From Dallia pectoralis (Eukaryota > Chordata > Actinopteri > Esociformes > Umbridae), in contig CM055739.1 in assembly GCA_029465975.1 (NCBI GenBank), positions 8,797,065 to 8,861,064 on the forward strand: a DNA stretch of 64,000 nt. The letters are read 5' to 3'. The position numbers and the translations under genes are program-made. The notes below the pieces were generated by a model that made no database searches, was not told where the DNA came from, and saw nothing but the letters and a program-made list of their open reading frames with translations. Within the stretch, counting starts at the first letter, position 1, and each line of letters begins with the position of its first letter. Below, one piece after another: positions 11,301 through 23,047 of the stretch.

Positions 11301-14300
11301 ATGACCTTGGACTCTACTACGCCTTACTTACTACACCTTACTTACTACACCTTACTTACTACACCTTATTTACTACACCTTATCTCCAAAGTAATGTCCA
11401 GAACGTGTGTGTTCGCCTGATATCTCCGTAGTGTACATTAAATAGAGGCCAGCTGCAACTGGCCGTGAGTGATAGTGGTACACTTCAAAAACAACTTCTA
11501 AACCTCAGAACAAGCCATGGCAGCCTTTTAAGATATGAGGAGTTTCGTTGTTTCTTTGACATTCGTTGGTGTGTTCCACGGTGCTGCGGATCCATCAGAG
11601 CCCATGTCTTCATCTCCTGTGTGTTTAGGTGGAGAGAAACAGCGGCTGTCGAGTCAGGTGGTGCGCCCGTCCCAGGATCCCCTGCTCCGTTCTCCCCCCG
11701 GCGCCCCCGTGGCGGAGGACACCAAGCCCAACCGCTGGAAGGACGAGGACCGCCGGAGTGGGGACAAGAGGGAGGGGCGGAGCCGACGAGACGAGGACCC
11801 CGATGCTCGGTTAGACCGCGGAGGAGCTGCCAGAGGCGAGAGGCGAGGGGAAAATCCCTCGGATGGCAGTACTTCTGGATCAGACTCCAGGAGGGTTAAA
11901 GAGCGGGACCCATCCCCTCCGCCTGCGGCACTGGTCCCTGAGGAGAGGGAAAGAGATGCTCCACCGCTGTCAGGGCACGAGGAGGTCAAGAAGAAGACCA
12001 AATCCCAAAAGAAAGGCCTGAAGAAGGGCAGGAAGGAGGAAGAAGTTGGAGGAACTGCCTCTGGAGCTCCTGAGAGGTTTACAAATCCAGAGCCCCCCTC
12101 ATCCACTGTGCCCCCACCCCCACTACTATCCCCTCGCAAGATTCCCAAAAAGAAGGCGCTTGAGAAGAAGAGGAAGCGTTCCCGGGGCGGGGACTCTGAT
12201 GCGTCAGAGGAGGACCTGGCCTCTGCCCGTCTTCTCCCTGGCAAGAGGAACAAGAGAGGACCCAGGACGCCGCCGCCTACGTCCAAGGAAGACCTGCCAT
12301 CTCAGAGGCCTGTGCCACATCCAACCACAGAGCCCCTGCCACAGCCCGTCAAACTGGACGCCAACTTCAGCGACTGGTCTGATGAGGACGTGCTGGAACG
12401 CAGCGGCGAATTGCCAGCTGTGACTGCACCGCCCGCAGTCTCCACAGAGAGGATTGCTACTGAAGTTCTCAGACGAGGAGGACCGAGGGGAGGCAAGGAG
12501 AGGGACAGGGTGGTAGCCCCAACCATCGCCCCCCTGCTCTCCCAGGACCCCCCGATGCTACTCCAGACTCCCCAGCCTCTCATGTCGCAGCCCCTTCTGA
12601 GGAAGCCTCCGGAGCAGAAGAGGAGCAGCAGTATGGGCAGTAACCAGAGCCGCGCCTCCTCCAGACGTATTCGCTCGCCGTCCAACGAGTCATCACACAG
12701 GGAGGACCCTCAGCCCGGCCAGGGACCAGGGCGATCCAGGAGAGGACGCCAGCTCCAGGGTGGCAACTCCCGAGACCGGGAACGAGAGAGGGAGAGAGAG
12801 CGGGAGAGAGAGCGCGCTGACAGGGAGAGGGGGTCAGCAGTGACTGAGCTGCCGGTGGCCAGGGGAGAAGAGAGGAAGTCTCGCATTGACCAACTGAGGA
12901 GAGGAGAGCCCAGTCGAAGCACCTCCTCAGGTAATGAGACACTCAATAAATCCGGGAGTTTTGCTAGCATTTATTGAGTTCTGGTAAAGTGCTAGTTCGT
13001 TTATCCATGTTTGGTTTTAACGATGTCAGTCGGTTTTTCTTAGGATATCACCTAGTCTGTCTTCAGTCTGATCTATATATTCCTCTTGATAACGTTCATT
13101 CTCCCACATTGCAGACCGCCAGGACTCGCGTAGCCATAGCTCCAGACGAAGCTCCCCAGAATCTGAGCGCCAGGTCCATTCCCGGGCCGGGTCGTACGAC
13201 AGCCGGGAGAGAGAGCGCGAGCGAGAAAGGGAGCGGGAACAGTTTGAGAGGGAGCGCGAGCGCAAGGATCTACGCCAGCAACAACAGGGACCCTCGGGGC
13301 CGCTACTTCCCCAACCGGGACAGCTGAGAGACTGGGACTCTGAGGGGTCCCGGGAGTGGGGCGGAAGGCGAGGTGGGAACCGGGAGCAAATGAGGGAGCG
13401 TGACATTCGGGGCGACAGGGAGCGACTTCTACCTGAGGGTCTACTGCAACAACACGATCGTGACCGTGAGCGAGAGAGGGACCGGGAGCGTGGTGACCAA
13501 TTCAGTAGTGGCAACCGGGGCGGCGACCACGGCAACGACCGAGAGCGGGAGAGGATGCTTCTGATGGACCTCCCGCCACATGGGGATCCCAAAAACAGAC
13601 CAGATATGCGGGGGGATATGAGAGGAGACATACGAGGTGATGTGAGGGGGGACCTGCGACCCGATATGAGGGGAGACATTCGAGGTGAAATTAGAGGGGA
13701 CCTGAGACCCGATATGAGGGGGGACATACGAGGTGAAATGAGAGGAGACCTGAGACCTGATATGAGGGGGGACATACGAGGTGAAATGAGAGGGGACCTG
13801 AGACCTGATATGAGGGGGGACATACGAGGTGAAATGAGAGGAGACCTGAGACCCGATATGAGGGGGGACATACGAGGTGAAATGAGAGGAGACCTGAGAC
13901 CTGATATGAGGGGGGACCTGAGAACCGATATGAGGGGGGACATGCGAGGTGAAATGAGAGGGGACCTGAGACCTGATATGAGGGGGGACATACGAGGTGA
14001 AATGAGAGGAGACCTGAGACCCGATATGAGGGGGGACATTCGAGGAGAAATGAGAGGGGACTTGAGACCTGATATGAGGGAGAACCGTGTCGATTTAAGA
14101 GGTGGCCCAGATATGAGACTAGACTTAAGACCGGATCATATGAGGCCAGATATGATGAGGGGGCCAGATCGGGGTCTTCCAGAGAGGGGTGTTCCAGACA
14201 GGGCAGAGTATCCCCCCCTGCTCCCTCGCGAAGCCTTCGGACATGGCGCCGTGGAGCCGGACAAGCCAGGCAACAGCCATCACCCACCGTTGGCAGAGCC

Positions 14301-15818
14301 ACAAGAACCCGAGAAACAGGACGGCATTGACGGTAAAGAGAGTTGACCTATCTAAACCAGCGTGGTCTAATCCCACCGGAAACTAGCCATTTCTTTCTTT
14401 TCAACCATGCATGACTTCCAAGCAATTTGTTGATTGTGCGCCCTCGTTTGGTTTGTCTATCACAGACGAGGACGATGCCAAGGCGGACGACGCCGGGTCG
14501 GTGGTCTCTGGCGGCGAGGAGTACGAGCCGATCAGCGACGACGAGCTGGATGAGATCCTGGCGGACAGTGCCCAGAAGAAAGAGGACGGACAAGAGGAGG
14601 AAAAAGCCCCAGGTACTGACGACACAGTTTGGAACAGGACATGGCTGGGCTGGTGCGGCGCAGCTGTGGTTCGTGCACATCATAATGCATCTTACCGCTG
14701 TAGCCTAATTGTGATGTTCCGGTAGGTCCCCTGGACGTCATCGACGTAGACTGGTCCAGCCTGATGCCCAAGCAGAAGCAGGAGCCACGTGCGGCAGGGG
14801 CCGCTCTTCTCAGGTTCACCCCAGGGGCCGTGCTCCTCAGGGCAGGCGTCTCCAAGAGGCTGGCTGGGCCTGAGCTCATGGAGAAGGTCAAGGGGGTCTG
14901 CAGGAAGGAACTGGATGACCCAAACGGTAGGTGGAGTTTTAGATGTACTGTATTCAGGTCGTTCTGTCGAAAAAATGCCTTTGTAACCAAAGTTAGACCA
15001 GTCTGTTGACCTTAGCAAACAGAGCTTCCATAATACCTCAGCAGTGTCACGCCGCCTTGTTTTACTGTTTTACACTGTGGCCAGCTGGTCTAATCCAGCA
15101 TTTCACCCTTGCCCCTCCTAGATGTTGACAGGCTGTTTGAGTGTGACCTGGGAGCACTGAACATGGCCGCCATGAACAGAAAGGTGGAGAGGGCTTGCCT
15201 CCTGAGGAACCTGGGTCCCTGCTGCAAGGCCCTCTGTGCCCGCAGGGACATGGCCATCCGCAGGCAGCTGCTCAAAAATGAAAAGGTGTGTGCTAGCTTC
15301 TCCGCAGTCTTTGTAATTCGTCATGTTTACACACCCAGCCGGTACTGGGCCTTTTTTTCGTCTCCGGTAAGACGTTTATGAGGTACTGGAATCGGCACAT
15401 GGGACGGGGGCCTTCCATTTCCATGAACTTAACCAACCAACCGTTGAGTGTATACTGCCTGTACTCAATAAGCAGAAATGGATGTAGTGCGTAGATGTGT
15501 TGTCTGACAAGAATTTAGAAAACATATCAATCAATATGAACCAGGGCCTTAAATATATCTGTCAAATGTATAATTCATATTATATTAGGCGGTGCAGTGA
15601 GCTAACCTTTTCTTTGGCCTTTTCCGCAGGGCCTAACCAAGCAGATGTACCCCAGTGTCCCTCTAGTGGACAGTGAACTTCTACAACTCAGCGTGCGTCT
15701 CTTCAAGAAGACTGTATCCGCGGCCAGCAGCAACCAGCCCCTAGGGACCGACAAGGCTGACACAGTACCAGTAGCCAGAGCTGGTACACCTCAGCCCGCT
15801 GAGGTGTGTGTTTCCTGA
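5326..15818 (+). CDS. zc3h13: Zinc finger CCCH domain-containing protein 13 (m6A writer complex)
   Basis: ZC3H13 is a nuclear scaffold of the WTAP-VIRMA-HAKAI complex that supports N6-methyladenosine deposition on mRNA. Nineteen coding exons join in phase: 5326-5463, 5609-5718, 5841-5955, 6072-6183, 6309-6436, 6546-6581, 6718-7094, 7335-7511, 7725-8062, 8158-8676, 8763-8972, 9531-10029, 10581-10693, 11629-12930, 13115-14332, 14466-14612, 14726-14926, 15122-15285, 15630-15818. That is 6093 nt, 2030 residues, against about 1670 in human. The N-terminus MSKIRRKVTVEN and RRPSVFERLGPSTGS are family hallmarks. A CCCH finger (C-x8-C-x5-C-x3-H) uses C49, C58, C64 and H68. Then come Ser/Arg-rich, Arg/Glu-repeat and KKK-rich low-complexity regions, an expanded 16-residue repeat near residues 1553-1715, the acidic YEPISDDELDEILA segment and a conserved C-terminal domain starting PLDVIDVDWS. 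The intron after 10029 has a GC donor. Confidence is high except for a possible 3-nt shift at the start of exon 12 (9528 or 9531). Confidence 0.96.
9531..10029 (+). other. zc3h13: zc3h13 exon 12, Arg-Glu dipeptide tract
   Basis: This exon is almost pure AGAG-type purine sequence and encodes a long charged run of alternating Arg and Glu with a few Lys. The mammalian protein has a similar tract here, so it is a conserved feature, probably a charged helix or phase-separating segment (inference). The antisense frame is also open because of the repeat and should not be annotated. Confidence 0.85.
10036..10328. repeat. 26-bp intronic minisatellite, about 11 copies
   Basis: The unit is near ACCGCCTGTCATTGATCATT plus a few bases, with little divergence between copies. 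It begins a few bases after the GC splice donor of zc3h13 exon 12. The array is wholly intronic. Confidence 0.95.
13600..14085 (+). repeat. zc3h13: 48-bp coding tandem repeat inside zc3h13 exon 15, about ten copies
   Basis: Each 48-nt unit encodes 16 residues close to PDMRGDIRGEMRGDLR. The copies differ mainly by synonymous or conservative changes. The length is a multiple of three and the exon phases agree on both sides, so the repeat is translated. I do not recall such an array in mammalian ZC3H13; this looks like a lineage expansion of the charged region and explains much of the extra length. Confidence 0.93.
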
Positions 15819-17595
15819 GAGCGAGAGAAGGGGCTTATGGGTAAAACCAAAACGATGCATGGTGAAACTGCCCCTTCGAGCAGAAATGTTAATCGGTTTT
15901 GAAAACGAAACCTCCCCGCCCCTCTAACTCTTTAACGCCCCGACACTCTGCTTTAGGTTTTTAAATCAATGGAAGAAATCAAACCCACAAATTGTTTGAA
16001 ACTTTGTCCAAGTCAACAGTACTGCCCTTTTAGAAGATTTATGTGATTGATCGGCAAGTACTGCACAGCTTCTCCCAAAGAGACTACTGGAGACGCTAGC
16101 TAATGGGGATTGATAGAAGCCTTGTACAATGTACTGTACGTTGAACTGTTAACAATAATTTTGCAGTAAAGACATGCATTTAAATACAGACAGACATTTG
16201 TTGCATTACTCTAAATGACACTGTGTCCAGTTCTTCTTTTTTTATTGGATATTTTAGTCAGGCAGTGTTTTTTTGTGGTGTCTTTTTAAACATCAGGTGA
16301 CATGTCTCTATTTCTAATGACGTTGTTTGTTTTTTTCTTGTGTTGTGCATTGGTTAATAAGACTGTGCATTAAAATGGTTAGTTGTCTCAATTGTAGTGG
16401 CTCTTATCCTTGGTTGGTATGGTTAAATCGTGGTATCATAACTGGCTTGACACCATTTGTTCACCAGACATTTGTGGCCAAATGGCAACCTATTCCCGAT
16501 GTTGTGTACTTCATTTGACAATGGCTCCATAAAACATTGTTGGTTGAATGTACTTCATCATGGCATAAATATATTTTTCTGTACTTCAATTGAGCACAGG
16601 ATTACATCCTCAGTCAGCTGACCTTTTGGATACCGTTTTATGTACAGCGTCAATGTCCAGCATGACAGGTGGGTTTGTGACTGAATGCTAATTAGCGTTA
16701 GCATACTATAAATTTGAGCTCTTCACCAAGGACTTTGTCATAGCGCTAACGCTACTAAGCCATTGCAAAATCTTCAAATTTCTTCTGACTGCCGAGACAA
16801 AACACTTCAGCCTCGGCACTATCAAGGGCCTCCTTGCCAAATCTTCAAATATTTGCTCCAATTTAACCCATACCCTGAATAACACTTAAGGATTGGATCC
16901 TGAGTGACTACTGATTCCCATCTGTTTGCAAGTGTTTTTTGTTCAACGAACATGACCCAGCCAAGAAACTTGACCAAATACTGGCTTGGGAAAATGATGT
17001 CCCTGTGCTGTTTTCTGGATGAAAGATAAAAAGAAACATGAAAACAGGTGGTAAAGCTTCTGGTAGGATTATGACATCATTCTAGGTAACACTGTACATC
17101 ACGGTGTTAACGTTTGATGTACACAGGTAACAATTGTGAAAGACTGTACGTTATACATACAGAACTGACTAATAGTCTTAAGCCATCTGAGAATGTTGTT
17201 TGAAGTCCTTTATCTGAGCAATGTTATAAATTCCTAACAATCTATAGTAAAAACAAGTAAACATGAAAAGTAACTAAACTCCTTTGCCAGTATTCATCAT
17301 GCCAATGTAATGGTAGACAGTCATGTAAAGCTTTCATGTATTCCTGTCGAAGATTTGTCAGAGCTACCTATCATAACTTTTCTTATTTGATGCTTTTTAT
17401 TTTCAAAGTTCAGGCAATCCAACACAGCTTCAATTCTGTTAGTATATCTGAAGTCGCCAATCTAATAATCTCCATATTACAAGATGTATCAACACACAAC
17501 ATTTCTGTTACTTTGACTGTATTAATATTTATTTGTATTTATACTATTGTCGTGTTTGTTTACGAGCAAATAAAGTTAAGTTGCTGTTACAGCTT
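15819..17595 (+). other. zc3h13: Probable zc3h13 3' UTR
   Basis: There is no coding potential after the TGA at 15816-15818. The first canonical AATAAA I see on this strand is at 17569-17574, which would give a 3' UTR of about 1.75 kb. An earlier non-canonical signal could shorten it. The extent is an estimate. Confidence 0.4.
17569..17574 (+). terminator. Candidate poly(A) signal for zc3h13
   Basis: Canonical AATAAA followed by a T-rich stretch (GTTAAGTTGCTGTTAC). It is the best plus-strand candidate between the zc3h13 stop codon and the convergent chst10 gene. Confidence 0.4.
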
Positions 17596-19168
17596 TACAC
17601 AATTTCTTCAGCTGGCCTAACACTTGCACAGTATTATGTTTTGGTATAATCCTGAAAAGATACAAAGACACGTTCTCTATACATAATGTTACATTGAAGA
17701 TGTATTACTCAGAATCCAATGCCTGCAATCTAGTTGTGCCAATACAGTGTGACGGACGAGCCCCTTTTTTTCATGGTCGCCTGTTGAGGAGGTATTGTTG
17801 GGATCAAGAATTACACTTCCATCAAACCACATTGGACACCTAAACCCTATGCGCTGTTGGGTATTAATAGGATTTAATAGGTAAGTAATATTGTGACAGT
17901 GATTCATACACCTAGCATATCAGGGATAGCTGAGGCTACTAACACACTGTTAACACATGTCCACTCCTTTCAGATCTAAAAATGTGTTTGGTTTGTGGCT
18001 CCATTGGTGTTTTCTGTTCAGTCGGTTCTCAAACCTCTTCCGGGAATGTATTCCATAGCTAGAACATCTTTCAACATGACTGAACTTGTCAGCTGACAAT
18101 TAGTCCTAGGAGATCTAGTCGAGATATCTCGAACTGAGATATCTCTGGATCACCATGAAGGACGTTAGTATTTTAAATGCATCCGAGGAAAAGGACTTCA
18201 CACACACACCAAAGAAATAGTACAGCTGTAGCCTTATCCACCGCTTCAGTCCCCGTGAGCCAATCACATCACATTTAGCCCCACACACATGTGACATTGT
18301 GAGGGCCCTAGTAATTGTGTCCTGGGATTTTCCCCTTTCTCCAAGGGGGTCAATGTGACCCGTCCAATTTCTGTTTTGGGGTCATGATCGTACCATCCAA
18401 AACATACACCCCTAAACACCATAACCTGAGCACAGGTAGGCTAAATCGGTGACTCCTACCATTTGTTGGTGTAAATTTAAGGTCATGGCTGTTCCTGCAT
18501 CGCCATAGGATCTGAAGACTAAACGTGTTCACTTCAGCATACGTGTTATAAACATTCCTGACAAACCAAAAACAGAAGCTAGACAGGGCCTCTTATTATT
18601 ATTACTGTGTTCCCTACATTTTGACCCACACATCCATAGCACAGTAATCTCTGGTTTAAATAAAGTCATTTTAATTATACAAAAACTTGTGTTAAATAAC
18701 ATTTCAACGTGGCACTTCATTAGGTCTTATGGCAATTACAGCCATAGCCAATTAACTCCTCGCGTAACTCATGGCCTGGAACCACAGGAAGTAGAGCCAT
18801 GTAATAACATGGCACAGCAACCACCCGTGAGGGTCGCTACATACAGAAGAGGCAGGAAGTGTTGCTAGGTAGTGGCAGGATGTGCCGTCAGGTAGAGATG
18901 TGTGGAACAGCCCGCAGTAGATGGGCCTGTCCTGTCAGACAGAGGTCTCCCTGCCTCTCTGGCCTGACTAAAACCTGGACTGAGGGGAATCCATCCCAAC
19001 CAGCCCCTTATTACAGCTGCCAGGCCTCACCAGGCAGCTAGCGACACACAGCCTCCCTCATTTCAGTAAACCACACACTTATTAACATGTATGTTAGGTT
19101 AGAGATAGAGAGATGTTAAAATATATCAGTGCGATGCCACTGACTGAAGTCCCTAGGGTCATTTCCGT
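17596..19168. other. Convergent intergenic region and chst10 3' UTR
   Basis: No exon is recognised. Part must be the chst10 3' UTR, read leftwards from 19168. An ATTAAA variant on the minus strand at 18674-18669 is a possible end. Nothing else stands out. Confidence 0.4.
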
Positions 19169-21181
19169 TCAGTTGAGCAAGAAGTCCGGCCTGGGGTAGC
19201 TGAAGAGGCTGAAGTCGACCTGGTAACGGTCGTAAAGCCGGCTGACGTCCCGCTTGCTGATTCCTGAGAAGTACTGCAACACCTTGGTCTGATTGTAGCG
19301 GGTGATCCCAGGGGGTATCGTCGGGTAGGACACCAGGCGCTCAATCCCAGCCGCTTTAAGGATGTAAGGGGCGTCAAGTTCTAGTGTTTCATGGTGCCCT
19401 ATGACACTGTATTTGATGTCACACGGAGCGCAGAGTTCCTCGTACGTCACCCAATGGATGACATGCTCCCCAAACTGCCGGTCCATACGCCAGCGGCCGG
19501 GCTTGTCGCCCAGGTAACGGATGAAGTCCTCGAAGCGCAGGCCTGCCGCGGCCTTGTTATCGTTGTCGCGGCGACTCCTTCGGTACTTGCGGATGATGGC
19601 AGGAGCGATGTCATGCTTGTACCAGGGCTCAAATCGAGGGTTCTTCACAAACTTGTCCTTGAAGGCGGAGATCAACCGCTCAAATGGATCTCTCACGATG
19701 AAGAACTTGAAGTAAGTCTTTAACCTGGCCAGACAAACACACAAATGGGTTAATCAAAACAGACAGCTGTGACAATCTCATGAAATTAGATGAACACACT
19801 GGAATCGTGAGTAGGAAAGTGGCTGGGAACAATCCAGATTATTAAAGCATGTAACCATAAGGAACTGACACATCAAAATGTGAAAACACTCAAGTATGAC
19901 ATAAAACCACTTCATTTGCAGTTTCCTAACTGGGCCTGTACCTTTCTTTGATCTCTGGGTTTGTCAGGGAGGAAAGTCGGGGCAGGCCGTTCTTCTCATG
20001 GTCATGAACCAGGTTCTCCGGGATCTCCTCCACAGTCGAGAAGACTCCTGAGAATAACATTTCATTAATGTCCTTCTTAACATCGAGGCGAGAGCAATCC
20101 ATTTTGCCTGGTATTTGAGTCCAACAGATCATTACAATAAGAAGACAGACAACTGACAGATAAGGTATAACCTCCACATTTCAGTCATGGCCTACTCCTT
20201 ATGACTCACACATTTATTTTGTTTATTAAATGAGAACTGCGCAAATGTCGAGTGCCATGTCACAAAACAGCATTGTTCAGCAAGACGGTGTGTTATTAGA
20301 TGCATTTGACACACACTAGAGCTCTGTCATCTCTGCAGTGAACATCAAAGACCGAGGATTTTGTTCTGAGTTCCAAGTTTTCTTGAATGCAACGTCGGTC
20401 ACACGATCACTCCCTCACCATTGAGAACGATGAGGACCTTCTTCCATTGCGTGTTGCCCACTTTAGGGGTCTGGCAGAAGAGGATCTTGTGCTTGTCACA
20501 CACAAAGATGCGGTCAAGGACAAATCTGTTGACTGAAGTGAGATTGAGGTTGCTGAGGGACTTGTTTTTACACACAGCCGAGAGCAGCTCCAGCCGCTTC
20601 ATCTCCACAGACTGCCAGTCTGTTGGGTCAGACGTGGAGGAGGGACCTACAGAGGGCTGAACACACACACACAGACACACACACACAATACATGTATTAT
20701 ATATACTAACATATAAATAATAAACGATTCTGCTTCACAGCATACACACTCACACACATACCAGGTCTGATGACTTGGGAGCTCTTCCGTCTGATGTCTG
20801 AGCGGGAAGTGATTTGACACTTTTAACCTCCGTTTGTGTCCAACTCGGCATCTCTGCCTTCTCCCGGTAGTCTGAATGACCAACCACCCAGAGATAACAG
20901 AAATAAACATTGACATCGAACTGCACAGCTGTTATAGATCTGTGACGGTTATCAATACCGGTCTGTATCACAATTAACTGGCTGTAATCAGCTGTCATGT
21001 AATTAACAAGCTAAACCTCCAACTGACTAAAGTAGTGAAAAGCTCATTCAGATATTATTGCCCACTTACCATCTGTGGCCCTCGTGTTGAAATTAATCAA
21101 CTTGCTGGCCAACATCAGGAGCAGCAGCACCCAACCGCAAGCCCCGATGAGCAGCCAATGGTGCCGCATCTTTTTGGGCAT
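19169..21181 (-). CDS. chst10: Carbohydrate sulfotransferase 10 (HNK-1 sulfotransferase)
   Basis: This Golgi type II membrane enzyme transfers sulfate from PAPS to the terminal glucuronic acid of the HNK-1 glycan. Five coding exons on the minus strand: 21181-21070, 20871-20762, 20656-20419, 20047-19942, 19724-19169. They join in phase to 1122 nt, 373 residues (human about 356). A short cytoplasmic end (MPKKMRHHW) precedes a hydrophobic anchor (LLIGACGWVLLLLMLA). The 5'-phosphosulfate loop is TPKVGNTQWKK near residues 137-147, and the 3'-phosphate motif is RDPFERLISAFKDK from about residue 200. The C-terminus YPRPDFLLN is family-typical. N-glycosylation sequons include NKS and NLT near residues 105-114. 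A second in-frame ATG at 21169 (MRHHWLL) lines up better with the mammalian start. A 5' UTR acceptor lies at 21216-21217, and a possible non-coding exon has its donor near 21762. Confidence 0.95.
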
Positions 21182-21215
21182 CACCCCTGGGCCATCAAAG
21201 CATCAGCTGGAGTAC

Positions 21216-23020
21216 CTGCGGAAACAGTGACGTCCAAATCGTAACACACAGTGCACTAACATGAGCTCCTCAGACCGAGGTGCTGTAACATATAAGCGAT
21301 ATTATCAGGCACTGAAATTGATTGAAACAGATTTAGCATGCTAATTTAGCATCTATAGACCGTCATATCAGGAGAGCAAAATGAGTTAAAGCTAGCTAGT
21401 CTGTATCCAGCTTTGTGCAGTACAAAAGTAGCTAGCTAGCTATAAATAGTTATGCAGCGCAAATAAAACGCCAAATTAAAACGAAATATGCCAATAATCA
21501 ACTAGGCGACAACATGAATTGTCAGAAGAAACTGTTCACTTGACTAGTTTTGATAATTCCTGGGAAATATCACGTTACCTCACGCCAACTAGCTGGCTAA
21601 CTTCAGCTTTCTATAAATGGAAAACTAGCTAGATAGGATTGTAGCTTGCAAACTGTCCATACATTTGAATCAGAGTAATGTCGCAAGAAACATAGGCTTT
21701 CCATTGTTTGACCTGATCAGTACAATTGATACGTTTCCCACCACACAACCGATTTGTCCTACCTGTTATGTAGTTACTAGCAATTAATGCAATTGTAACG
21801 TCTCTTATGACGTCTGAGGACATGACCCGATATCCATGTTTATCAAATAACACACTTATACCGCCCCCTAGCGTATAAACAATCACCGTGCCGTTCGCCA
21901 CAACACAAGAGGTCTGACTGATTTGTGTGACCAAAAAACGTCTTTACTTTAGTGTCTAACAGTCTGGAACTATTGCTCTATGTTTCCTTAAAATAAATCA
22001 GATTAAACACAGGTTTGCGCGTCTTGGTATCGAGTCTCGTGTACTACGGCTTTTAGTCGATAGTCATGCAAACCACGCGATAAATTAAGAGACGGATACA
22101 TTGATTATGCATTGACCCTAATTTTGATTTAAGTTGGTTGTCAATTTATAAGCGCAATAAATCATCTTGGGGTTTTGCATGTTGCCCATTGTGCTTAAAA
22201 TTGAAAGCCGTGTTATATTTGCTCAATACCACACTCATTGTGCCTTATTGCTAACTTAAGTACATTTCAGCGTATACCATACAAGCATCAGTGAAAACAT
22301 GTTACGGCATTCAACTAAAAGAAAATCACAAGTGTATAATCAAACAACACAAGATAAGCACACTAAAGCCGACTATAATATTCCACAATGGCCTTTGTGT
22401 ACACCTTTTTAGTAGTGTTTGGACATGGGCAGTGACAGGGTATCATTGTTGCACTAACTACACAGGCAGATAGGCATGCATTGTGAAACAAGCATTGATT
22501 TGGAAGCTGCCTTCTATTCTGGCTCCGCTATTACAAAGGACTCAGTGCCTCTAATAGTATGGCCCAATGTAATTCATACCAAATTTCTTTCCTCATTATT
22601 TAGTTTGACAGCAAAGACATTCTTCTTATTTTTGTTTACATTTATCTATCAAAAAGCTAAATTCTCATGGTGACCTATGCTTACAGTCTATAGCCACTAC
22701 GATCAGGATTTAATTAACCACATGCACCCTTGATGGATTGTGTATACACAGGCATGGACATTCTATTCAGAGGCCACAGAGGTCAACAAGTCATAGACAA
22801 TTCACAACCCAAGTGCCACTTCCTCAGCTAAGGTGTCCTCATCTCCCCATAAGTCTATAGTTACTTTTAAACACAAAACCTGGTGCAAGCCATCAAACAC
22901 AGCCCATCTACACAATTTCAATGTATTCAAGACATTGTAAGCCCACGTTCATAAAAGTACACCTGTATGTGTGAAGATTACAGTAATAAAACAAAGAACA
23001 GAGAAATCTTCTTTTATAGA
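21216..23020. other. chst10 leader / chst10-rpl31 intergenic
   Basis: The left part probably holds the first intron and promoter of chst10, with a candidate minus-strand donor (CATAACAG|GTAGGAC) at 21763|21762. From about 22000 to 23020 I see no gene, RNA or repeat array; it ends at the 3' end of rpl31. The two genes run in the same direction. Confidence 0.5.
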
Positions 23021-23026
23021 TTTATT
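23021..23026 (-). terminator. rpl31: rpl31 poly(A) signal
   Basis: AATAAA on the minus strand starts 22 nt after the rpl31 stop codon (TAA at 23050-23048). Very short 3' UTRs are typical of ribosomal protein genes. Confidence 0.85.
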
Positions 23027-23047
23027 CCGCACGTGTCGAAGACAGAT

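Noticed and set aside
13026..14302. Antisense open frames of 200-340 codons opposite zc3h13 exon 15
   Set aside because: Mirror of the coding repeat and Arg/Glu codons; no independent splice or protein evidence.
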